Part shown: positions 1 through 4,797 of the stretch, one piece after another
Layout: each line of letters begins with the position of its first letter
Position numbering within the stretch: position 1 is the first letter of the stretch
Origin: Bacteriovoracaceae bacterium
GTDB lineage: Bacteria; Bdellovibrionota; Bacteriovoracia; Bacteriovoracales; Bacteriovoracaceae
Direction of reading: 5' to 3'
NCBI GenBank assembly: GCA_018060635.1
Contig: JAGOVR010000098.1
Coordinates: 1 to 5,453 of the forward strand
DNA: 5,453 nucleotides
The notes under the pieces: generated by a model
Told to the model about the DNA's origin: nothing
Databases searched by the model: none
The model's input: the letters and a program-made list of their open reading frames with translations, nothing else
Made by a program: the position numbers and the translations under genes

Positions 1-362
1 CTATTCACTCCAATTCTCCTCGTGATGGAATTAGTCGTTTAGAAACTCTAGTGCAATATGCGGGGGCAGGGCTTTCTCCAAGAGCAATTAAAGAAATGGT
101 GTCTTCAGCAGTCCATTTAATCGTACAACAAACACGCCTCGATGATGGAACAAGAAAAATTATGAATATTACAGAAGTGAGTGGGATGCAAGGTGATGTC
201 ATCACTCTTCAAGATATTTTTGTTTTCAAACAAGAAGGGATGAATAAACAAGGAAAAATTGTAGGGAAATATCAGGCCACAGGATTTATTCCTAAGTTTG
301 TGGAAGTGCTAGAGCGTAAAGGTTATAAAATCCCCCGAGGGATTTTTACCAATCAAGGTTAA
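1..362 (+). CDS. cpaF: CpaF/TadA family Tad-pilus secretion ATPase, C-terminal part (5' truncated)
   Basis: The frame is open from base 3 and ends at TAA 360-362, giving 119 visible codons; the gene starts before the window. The protein opens with IHSNSPRDGISRLETLV and continues with LIVQQTRLDDGTRKI and ITEVSGMQGDVITLQDIFVF. These closely match the conserved end of CpaF/TadA ATPases, which power assembly of Tad (Flp, type IVb) pili from the cytoplasmic face of the inner membrane. The Walker A and B motifs lie upstream and cannot be checked. The HSNSPRDG stretch corresponds to the conserved His-containing segment of GspE/VirB11-type ATPases. The stop codon overlaps the ribosome-binding site of tadB, which starts 8 bp downstream, so the two are certainly co-transcribed. 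A GTG at 51 is internal and is not the true start. The family call is very secure; symbol usage (cpaF versus tadA) varies between species. Confidence 0.95.
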   Translation, partial: IHSNSPRDGISRLETLVQYAGAGLSPRAIKEMVSSAVHLIVQQTRLDDGTRKIMNITEVSGMQGDVITLQDIFVFKQEGMNKQGKIVGKYQATGFIPKFVEVLERKGYKIPRGIFTNQG

Positions 363-369
363 GGACTTA
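359..369 (+). promoter_or_regulatory. tadB ribosome-binding region, copy 1 of an 11-bp repeat
   Basis: TTAAGGACTTA overlaps the cpaF stop codon and places AAGG 6-7 bases before the tadB ATG at 371. The identical 11-mer recurs just after tadB at 1270-1280, where no start codon follows. Confidence 0.75.
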
Positions 370-370
370 A

Positions 371-1261
371 ATGGAAGCGTTCACTCAACTTTTAGGAAAA
401 AATGGAGTTATTTTTCTTATAGGAATTCTGTTTTTTATTGTGAGTTATCGCAACAGTATTCGTCTTTTTAAATGGATTGAAGATCAAACTTTTGGGACAC
501 GTGATTATCTCATGCAAAGATTTGAACTTATGTTTTGGGATGTCAATCCTGATAAACTAACTGTGATTCTTCTTTCTCTTTCTGTTGGTTCAGGTCTTTT
601 AGTTTTCGCCGCCTTTGCTATTTTTAGTAAATTTTTAGCAGGCATTATTTTAGGTCTTATTTTTTTCTTTATAGGATGGAAATTGCCCCGTCCTATTGTG
701 AATTATTTGGTAGCCAAAAGAGTTAAAAAATATCAAGGACAATTAGTAGATGGACTGACTCTTCTTGCTAATGGATTGCGTGCAGGACTTTCTGTTCCGC
801 AGTCTTTAGGTATGGTGGTCAATGAGCTATCAGATCCTCTAGCACAGGAATTCAATCTTATTTTACAGCAAAATAAAATTGGAGTGCCGCTAGAAGAATG
901 TTTTGAAAATTTAATTAAGAGAGTTCCTACACAAGACAATCAAATGTTTGTTACCAGTGTCAATATTCTAAGAGAAACGGGTGGTAATTTAGCTGAAACC
1001 TTCGATACAATTTGTGATGTGATTCGTGAACGTATTCGTCTGCAACAAAAAATTGAAACTTATGTGGCCCAAGGGATGACTCAAGGTTTGGTTATTTTTT
1101 GTATGCCTTTTGCCTTGGGTACTCTCTATGCTCTTTCTGATCCACAGTCTATGGTTCCTCTTTTTACTACCCCTCTAGGTATTATTATGCTGGTAGTGGC
1201 CCTAGGGTTTAACCTCTTGGGGGGGTATATTATATTAAAGATTGTAGATATTAAGGTTTAG
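371..1261 (+). CDS. tadB: TadB, Tad-pilus inner-membrane platform protein (T2SSF/GspF family)
   Basis: This 296-residue protein has the usual TadB length and plan. An N-terminal membrane segment (about 11-26) is followed by a paired hydrophobic region (about 63-104), a cytoplasmic helical T2SSF domain (about 120-230) and two C-terminal membrane segments (about 236-256 and 266-290). The T2SSF signature is visible as LVDGLTLLANGLRAGLSVPQ (125-144) and ILRETGGNLAETFDTICDVI (199-218). TadB forms the inner-membrane platform on which the CpaF/TadA ATPase acts, normally together with the paralogue TadC. The ATG at 371 has AAGG upstream, overlapping the cpaF stop. The oddity is downstream: tadC normally follows immediately, but here a 128-bp gap leads to an unrelated YD-repeat gene. 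Either tadC is elsewhere, or TadB works alone, or the pilus machine is incomplete. Confidence 0.93.
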   Translation: MEAFTQLLGKNGVIFLIGILFFIVSYRNSIRLFKWIEDQTFGTRDYLMQRFELMFWDVNPDKLTVILLSLSVGSGLLVFAAFAIFSKFLAGIILGLIFFFIGWKLPRPIVNYLVAKRVKKYQGQLVDGLTLLANGLRAGLSVPQSLGMVVNELSDPLAQEFNLILQQNKIGVPLEECFENLIKRVPTQDNQMFVTSVNILRETGGNLAETFDTICDVIRERIRLQQKIETYVAQGMTQGLVIFCMPFALGTLYALSDPQSMVPLFTTPLGIIMLVVALGFNLLGGYIILKIVDIKV

Positions 1262-1269
1262 TTATTATT

Positions 1270-1280
1270 TTAAGGACTTA
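1270..1280 (+). promoter_or_regulatory. Orphan ribosome-binding-like 11-mer after tadB, possible relic of tadC
   Basis: TTAAGGACTTA is identical to the tadB ribosome-binding region at 359-369. It stands 9 bp after the tadB stop, exactly where the next Tad gene would be expected to begin. The first copy continues AATGG (start codon), while this copy continues GATAGG, so no ATG, GTG or TTG start follows, and the frame from ATA closes within a few codons. I read it as the leftover translation-initiation site of a deleted tadC. Chance similarity or a general species preference for this Shine-Dalgarno sequence remains possible. Confidence 0.4.
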
Positions 1281-1335
1281 GATAGGGCAAAGGCTTTTAT
1301 AATTGCCATAAGAAAAATTAAAGAAATTTTCATTT

Positions 1336-1362
1336 TTGACGATAAAATAAGAGAGTTATAGT
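1336..1362 (+). promoter_or_regulatory. Candidate sigma-70-type promoter for the YD-repeat gene
   Basis: TTGACG (1336-1341) and TATAGT (1357-1362) match the -35 and -10 consensus at five of six bases each. The 15-bp spacer is shorter than the preferred 17. The site lies in the only gap between tadB and the YD-repeat gene, so it could give that gene transcription independent of the pilus operon. Read-through from tadB is equally possible, because no terminator is visible in the gap. Confidence 0.35.
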
Positions 1363-1378
1363 TGTTGAACGTTAACAA
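1362..1378 (+). repeat. Imperfect palindrome just upstream of the YD-repeat gene
   Basis: TTGTTGAAC followed directly by GTTAACAA is an inverted repeat with one unpaired base in the left arm. It sits immediately after the candidate -10 box and before the AAAGG ribosome-binding site (1378-1382), a typical place for an operator. No regulator is identified. Confidence 0.3.
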
Positions 1379-1389
1379 AAGGTTCTGTT

Positions 1390-3108
1390 ATGGTGACAAA
1401 ATTTTCTAAGGCATTATTTTTTTCATTGGTAATACTTGCAAGCTCTTTACAAGCAGGTATTAATCCTAAAAATGGAAACTTTTATATTAACTACACTGAT
1501 ATCGTAGTGGTAGGAGCGGGAAAACCGCTAGAGATCACACGAACCTATAATTCACAAGCCTCAGGAGTGGGTTGGTATGGTTATGGTTGGGGAACTCCTT
1601 ATGAAACATATTTAGTGGTTTCAGCTGATGGCTCTGTAGTCATTCATGAAAATGGATTAGGAGCACAGACTCGTTTTACTCCTGAAGTATCAGTGGATAC
1701 CAAAGCCGCGGCTAAAAGAATTTTGGATGCTATGAATGTAGCTAACGCTAAAAAAGGTCAAGCTCAATTAGCAGGAAAAGAATATGAAACGTATGCTCAA
1801 AAATTAATGACAGATGAAACTCTTCGTCGAAATTTAGCTCTTACATACGGTGTTGAAGCAAAACTTGCCACAGGAACAATTCTTTATTCTAGTAAACGTG
1901 GTCATCAAAAAATAGTAGTGATGCCAGAAGGTTATCGTCGTGAATATAGCGACGGAAGAAGAGAAGAGTTTTCACTTAAAGGGAAGTTAGTTTCTCTTTC
2001 GGAAAAAGATGGTTATAGAATTGATTTGTCTTATAACAAAGAAGGAACCGTTTCATCTATTAAAGATTCTTTTGCTAAACAAATTTTTTTAGAATTTGAT
2101 TCAGCTGGACATATTAAATCAGCATGGTCTTCAGCTGATAAAAAAGCTAAATATGAGTATAAGGGAGATGATCTTCTTTCATCGATAGATATAGCAGGTA
2201 ATGAATATAAATATAAGAGTAATGCTCTTCATGCCATAACAGAAGTAGCTTACACCTCTGATAAATCTAAAATGAATATAGAGTATGATACTAAAGGTTG
2301 GGTAAAATCTTTACGTGAGCGTAATGGAGAATTTACACAGTATGCCTACGAAGCTGACCCTAAGAATCCTACTAAAGATTACTCCACAAAAATTACTCGT
2401 AAAACAAATACAGGAAAAAGCATTGTGGATTCTTTTCGTTACATTGTAAGAAATAAAGAAGATGGAGAGCCTTACACTTATCGCAGTGTGATTACTCAAG
2501 ATAATGTGACAACAGATACGACTTATTCTGCTTGCTGTAGCTTGCCTGAAAAAATTATTCGTGGAAATGTCGTGAGTGATTTTAAGTACACTAAAGACGG
2601 CCTACTAGAAAGTAAGTTTACTTATGTGGCAGGAAAAATGGTGGAATTTGTACAAATTGCTTATAACCAAGGGAAGAAAATTTCTGAAGTAAAAAATAAT
2701 CAAGGTGTTACTAAATTTGAATACGATGCTAAGTTTAATCTAGTTAAAGCAGAAAATGATAAAGGGCAAAAAGTAGTTTTAGCTTATAACAAAGATGGAA
2801 AAATTTCAGCTATTAAAGATAATGTTTTCAGTCGTACTCCTGCGTCTACAGGACCTGCGGTGGCCCAAGTTCGTCAGCTAGATTTTAAATATAGTCCTGT
2901 GGGAAAACCCTATGAGATTAATATTTCTAAAGGAAAAGATGCAACACAAGTGAAAGCTATTGGAAAAATTAATGTCGCTTATAATAATGCTGGAGAGATT
3001 ACGAGTGTTGATTCAACAGCTAATGAAGCTATGGCTAATGAAGTTAATGATGCTTTTAGAAATTTATTATCAATTGTGAAACCTGCAGGTGTAAGCTTAA
3101 GTATATAA
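1390..3108 (+). CDS. Secreted YD/RHS-repeat protein, Bd0109-like by position and architecture
   Basis: This 572-residue protein has a clear signal peptide (about 1-22, cleavage after SSLQA), so it is exported to the periplasm or surface. Residues 23-75 resemble the N-terminal domain that opens RHS proteins (DUF6531 type): NGNFYINYTDI, GKPLEITRTYNSQ and YGYGWG. A helical, Lys/Ala-rich insert (about 101-165) precedes roughly twelve YD-type repeats, for example YNKEGTVSSIKD (215-226), EYDTKGWVKSL (298-308), FEYDAKFNLVKAENDKG (443-459) and AYNKDGKISAIKDN (465-478). A CCSLP motif (382-386), common in YD proteins, splits the repeat array. The RHS core-closing DPxG region and any C-terminal toxin are absent, so it is not a polymorphic toxin. 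The gene lies after cpaF-tadB and 11 bp before a small exported protein, as Bd0109 and Bd0108 do in the Bdellovibrio hit locus. YD repeats are thought to bind sugars or form shells; a role in pilus-linked signalling is inferred. Confidence 0.85.
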   Translation: MVTKFSKALFFSLVILASSLQAGINPKNGNFYINYTDIVVVGAGKPLEITRTYNSQASGVGWYGYGWGTPYETYLVVSADGSVVIHENGLGAQTRFTPEVSVDTKAAAKRILDAMNVANAKKGQAQLAGKEYETYAQKLMTDETLRRNLALTYGVEAKLATGTILYSSKRGHQKIVVMPEGYRREYSDGRREEFSLKGKLVSLSEKDGYRIDLSYNKEGTVSSIKDSFAKQIFLEFDSAGHIKSAWSSADKKAKYEYKGDDLLSSIDIAGNEYKYKSNALHAITEVAYTSDKSKMNIEYDTKGWVKSLRERNGEFTQYAYEADPKNPTKDYSTKITRKTNTGKSIVDSFRYIVRNKEDGEPYTYRSVITQDNVTTDTTYSACCSLPEKIIRGNVVSDFKYTKDGLLESKFTYVAGKMVEFVQIAYNQGKKISEVKNNQGVTKFEYDAKFNLVKAENDKGQKVVLAYNKDGKISAIKDNVFSRTPASTGPAVAQVRQLDFKYSPVGKPYEINISKGKDATQVKAIGKINVAYNNAGEITSVDSTANEAMANEVNDAFRNLLSIVKPAGVSLSI

Positions 3109-3119
3109 AGGGGACAATT

Positions 3120-3338
3120 ATGAAAAAAATAACTGTTTTGATTCTCGTTTTATTATCTTTCAGTATGCTCATGGTGCAGGCGCAGGACTCAGCTCCAGCG
3201 GCTAGCTTAGGTGAGGACGGAGGAGATGATGTTCAGGCTTCAGTCTGTGAGACAGCTTTGGCCGATGGTGATGGGACTAAAGGGCAAGCCCCTAGTTCTC
3301 CTAAGACAGTGTCAGGTTCTGAGGGTGAAACTAAGTAG
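3120..3338 (+). CDS. Small exported acidic protein, candidate Bd0108 counterpart
   Basis: This 72-residue protein has a standard signal peptide (MKK, hydrophobic core LILVLLSFSMLM, cleavage after VQA at about residue 21). The mature part is about 51 residues, rich in Gly, Asp, Ser and Ala, acidic, probably disordered, with one cysteine (SVCET) and no lipobox. AAAGGGGA precedes the ATG at good spacing. The start is 11 bp after the YD-repeat stop, so both genes share a transcript that ends at the terminator at 3360-3391. In the Bdellovibrio hit locus a small secreted protein (Bd0108) sits beside, and binds, the YD protein Bd0109; I propose this is its positional equivalent, although sequence similarity cannot be tested here. 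Composition is odd: the part coding the mature protein is about 55% GC by hand count, far above its neighbours. No known domain is recognised. Confidence 0.75.
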   Translation: MKKITVLILVLLSFSMLMVQAQDSAPAASLGEDGGDDVQASVCETALADGDGTKGQAPSSPKTVSGSEGETK

Positions 3339-3359
3339 TCATATTTAAAAATTTTCTTT

Positions 3360-3391
3360 AAAAAAATGCCAACAATTGTTGGCATTTTTTT
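3360..3391 (+). terminator. Perfect palindromic terminator after the YD/small-protein operon
   Basis: A 32-bp perfect inverted repeat is centred in AACAATTGTT. Its outer arms are AAAAAATGCC and GGCATTTTTT, followed by a run of eight T on the plus strand (3385-3392). It lies 21 bp after the stop of the 72-residue gene. Because A and T tracts flank both sides it should also work on the minus strand. Confidence 0.9.
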
Positions 3392-3392
3392 T

Positions 3393-3544
3393 GTCTAGTT
3401 TCTTATTTTTCTTTTCTTTTAATTATCTTTTTCTTGTTTCTTCTTTTTACTGTTTATTTTTTTTACAGGTGTTATGAGCTTAACAGCCATACAGAAAAGA
3501 TTCTTTAAGATGCTTCTTTTTTTAAGTAGTTAGCTTTAGAAAAC
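3393..3544. other. Gene-free pyrimidine-rich intergenic stretch
   Basis: Between the terminator and the sigma-54 promoter there is no credible protein gene. The plus strand is almost pure T and C from about 3393 to 3466, with repeated TTTCTT-like units, and then returns to mixed sequence. Micro-ORFs on both strands lack ribosome-binding sites. A small RNA could be hidden here, as one has been reported from the Bdellovibrio hit locus, but I see no specific RNA structure. Confidence 0.4.
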
Positions 3545-3561
3545 TTGGCATGGTGTATGCA
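3545..3561 (+). promoter_or_regulatory. Sigma-54 (RpoN) promoter for the 50-residue exported peptide
   Basis: TTGGCATGGTGTATGCA matches the -24/-12 consensus (YTGGCAYG, four bases, TTGCW) almost fully. GG is at 3547-3548 and GC at 3559-3560, separated by exactly the required 10 bases. Transcription would begin near 3572, leaving a leader of about 44 nt with an AAGGAG ribosome-binding site. Reading the same DNA as a sigma-70 promoter fails, because the TTGGCA to TATAAA distance is only 13 bp. Sigma-54 promoters need an enhancer-binding activator, whose site would be expected in the pyrimidine-rich DNA upstream. Confidence 0.65.
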
Positions 3562-3581
3562 TATATAAAGACAAAACAGAT

Positions 3582-3598
3582 GTTTCTTAAATAGAAAC
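3582..3598 (+). repeat. Small inverted repeat in the leader of the exported peptide
   Basis: GTTTCT and AGAAAC flank a TAAAT loop, a six-base-pair hairpin in the predicted 5' leader, ending 6 nt before the AAGGAG ribosome-binding site. It could protect the 5' end or tune translation. It is weak and may be chance. Confidence 0.3.
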
Positions 3599-3615
3599 GA
3601 AATTAAGGAGAGATT

Positions 3616-3768
3616 ATGAAAACTTTATTATTGGTATTAGCTCTTTCAGTAAGTGCTCAGGTTATGGCAAATGATTGTTCAGCTATTCATGACGGTGAAA
3701 GATCTATCGCTACAGAAGTTGTCAAGACAGTTCCACTTGCTACTACTGATGTTTCTACAGAAAAATAG
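3616..3768 (+). CDS. Small exported peptide of 50 residues under sigma-54 control
   Basis: A strong AAGGAG site (3605-3610) sits 5 bases before ATG 3616, and the frame runs 50 codons to TAG 3766-3768. The protein begins MKTLLLVLALSVSAQVMA, a textbook signal peptide with an AxA-like VMA cleavage site, leaving a mature chain of about 32 residues (NDCSAIHDGERS, then a Thr/Val-rich tail). It has a single cysteine, as does the other small exported protein at 3120. It has its own sigma-54 promoter and is bracketed by two terminators, so it is a single-gene transcript. Convergent minus-strand genes share its terminator. It is short enough to be skipped by automatic annotation, but the ribosome-binding site, signal peptide, promoter and terminator all agree. 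No family is recognised; a second small hit-locus effector or an extracellular signal peptide are possible readings. Confidence 0.78.
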   Translation: MKTLLLVLALSVSAQVMANDCSAIHDGERSIATEVVKTVPLATTDVSTEK

Positions 3769-3791
3769 TCTTTAGCTTTTTTCTATTCAAT

Positions 3792-3824
3792 AAAAAATGC
3801 CCCTTTTAATGAGGGGCATTTTTT
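3792..3824. terminator. Bidirectional terminator between convergent transcripts
   Basis: A 13-bp stem (3792-3804 with 3812-3824, core AATGCCCCT/AGGGGCATT) closes a 7-nt loop and has A and T tracts on both sides, so it can stop transcription from either strand. It serves the 50-residue peptide gene on the plus strand and the response-regulator operon on the minus strand. The last codons and stop of the minus-strand gene lie inside the stem and loop. Confidence 0.9.
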
Positions 3825-4228
3825 ATGATGTTCTCTAACTTTTCAGTTTCTTTTTTAGAATAAAAATCTTTGGGTTTTTGCTCTTTTACCACGACTTCTT
3901 TTTCTTTAATTACTTCGTTCTTTTCTTTTTGGCTGACAACTCCTGTGGTTTCCTTCTCCCCTGGGAGCATTTTTTTTGTCTGGTTAGGAGCTTTATAAAC
4001 AGCCTTAGGTTGCTTTATGTGATGTTCTTCCAAAGGAGTCTCATCTGTTTTAGGTTCATAAATTTCTTTTTGAGTAGTAGCTGTTTTTTCTTTCTCAAAA
4101 AATTGTCCTGTATAAGGGTTGACTAAACCGTAGAGAGAATCAAAAACAGTTTGATCTCCTACAGGGATAGAAAGGAGCATGAAAAAAACTACGAAGTAGG
4201 CCAAACTTTTCAGTAAAAAAGTAATCAT
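3806..4228 (-). CDS. Small membrane-anchored Lys/Glu-rich protein, unknown function
   Basis: This 140-residue protein has one N-terminal hydrophobic segment (about 1-22, ITFLLKSLAYFVVFFMLLSI). A short aromatic motif, VFDSLYGLVNPYTGQFF (28-44), follows, then a long highly charged tail rich in Lys, Glu, Thr and Pro that ends in a predicted helix (KKETEKLENIIKN). The expected topology is a membrane anchor with an extended tail, probably on the outer face, or a secreted protein if the segment is cleaved. I do not recognise a family. The frame extends back to a TTG at 4240, but I choose ATG 4228 because GAGG lies 6 bases upstream. The gene is third in an operon after a response regulator and a CheC/CheX-type phosphatase, and its ribosome-binding site overlaps the phosphatase stop codon, so translation is probably coupled. 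Its 3' end is embedded in the shared terminator. Confidence 0.75.
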   Translation of the reverse strand: MITFLLKSLAYFVVFFMLLSIPVGDQTVFDSLYGLVNPYTGQFFEKEKTATTQKEIYEPKTDETPLEEHHIKQPKAVYKAPNQTKKMLPGEKETTGVVSQKEKNEVIKEKEVVVKEQKPKDFYSKKETEKLENIIKNAPH

Positions 4229-4234
4229 ATTAAA

Positions 4235-4238
4235 CCTC
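4235..4238 (-). promoter_or_regulatory. Ribosome-binding site that fixes the start of the membrane-anchored protein
   Basis: GAGG on the minus strand overlaps the TGA stop (4239-4237) of the upstream phosphatase gene and is 6 bases from ATG 4228. The alternative TTG at 4240 has no such site, so ATG 4228 is preferred. Confidence 0.65.
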
Positions 4239-4782
4239 AAGATTGATAAAGAAAATGAATGTAAAAAGGAACAAGATTTTCTTGCCAGTTAAAAGTATAA
4301 GTAACTTTAGGTGTTTCAAGGCCTGTGAAAGACTCTAAGATATTAAGTAGTTTCTTTTTGCGATGAAAATCTGTTAGAGCTGTTCCCTCTAAAGATTTAA
4401 AAACTACAGGGGCCATGAGATCACACAGAATAATTTCTTTTTCACAGAGATTTGTAAGTAGTTTTCCCATGATGATGTTACCAGTTTCAATCAGAAGATC
4501 TTCTTTCCAAGGGAGATTATTTATTTGGGGGTATTGAGCACTAATAAAAGCAAAACCTTTCCAGTCACCTTTAAATCCAATAAGAAGACAAAAAGAATTT
4601 TGCAGATTATCTTCCATCTCTAGTTTGCTGAGCGTATGTTTTTTACTTATTGATTTAAAATTAATTTCTATTTTTTCAGAGGGTAATTCTAGCATCAAGG
4701 AATGAGGAAGATTTTTTTCTAGTAAGCTATATTTATTTTTTGCTTCTTTCATAGCGACAGTCCTTAGTGGCATACTGTTCAT
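4237..4782 (-). CDS. CheC/CheX-family phosphatase-like protein
   Basis: The 181-residue protein carries the full catalytic signature of the CheC/CheX/FliY phosphatases, (D/S)-x3-E-x2-N-x22-P: D95, E99 and N102 in DLLIETGNIIMG, then P125 exactly 23 residues after N102. The preceding segment FCLLIGFKGDWKGFAFI (64-80) matches the strand and turn that open the domain (GF-x-GD-x2-G). Family members remove phosphate from CheY-type receivers, with the Glu and Asn entering the receiver active site. Only one copy of the signature is seen, as in CheX, whereas CheC and FliY often have two. The gene starts 15 bp after the stop of a CheY-like receiver, the obvious substrate, and has an AAGGA site 7 bases before its ATG. 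No methyl-accepting receptor or CheA is visible, so the pair need not be for chemotaxis. The overall sequence is divergent, so CheC versus CheX is left open. Confidence 0.82.
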   Translation of the reverse strand: MNSMPLRTVAMKEAKNKYSLLEKNLPHSLMLELPSEKIEINFKSISKKHTLSKLEMEDNLQNSFCLLIGFKGDWKGFAFISAQYPQINNLPWKEDLLIETGNIIMGKLLTNLCEKEIILCDLMAPVVFKSLEGTALTDFHRKKKLLNILESFTGLETPKVTYTFNWQENLVPFYIHFLYQS

Positions 4783-4797
4783 GACTTATTCCTTTTT

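Noticed and set aside
733..939. Minus-strand frame inside tadB, and a similar one inside the YD-repeat gene at 2311-2499
   Set aside because: Both lie antisense inside strongly supported genes and have no recognisable product or ribosome-binding site.
1286..1307. GGCAA/TTGCC inverted repeat after tadB as a terminator
   Set aside because: The stem is only five base pairs with a 12-nt loop and no T-run follows, so it is not a convincing terminator.
1288..1307. Minus-strand TGGCA...GC resembling a sigma-54 promoter
   Set aside because: The GG-to-GC spacing is 11 rather than 10 and the bases between fit poorly; no gene lies downstream on that strand.
1265..1333. A 22-codon minus-strand frame that starts MKISLIFL and looks like a signal peptide
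   Set aside because: It has no ribosome-binding site, no room for a mature protein, and overlaps the ribosome-binding relic. AT-rich DNA readily gives hydrophobic frames.
1390..3108. YD-repeat protein as an RHS polymorphic toxin with the 72-residue protein as immunity protein
   Set aside because: There is no RHS core-closing motif or variable toxin tip, and the small protein carries a signal peptide, unlike a typical cytoplasmic immunity protein.
3419..3490. Minus-strand 23-codon Lys-rich frame starting MAVKLITPV
   Set aside because: No ribosome-binding site. The Lys-rich content is just the complement of the T/C tract.
3474..3533. Plus-strand 19-codon frame starting MSLTAIQKRF
   Set aside because: No proper ribosome-binding site, no promoter, and very short.
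3878..4126. Plus-strand open frame of 82 codons opposite the membrane-anchored protein
   Set aside because: It is antisense to a gene with a good ribosome-binding site and operon context. The Phe/Leu-rich translation is the mirror of a Lys/Glu-rich tail.
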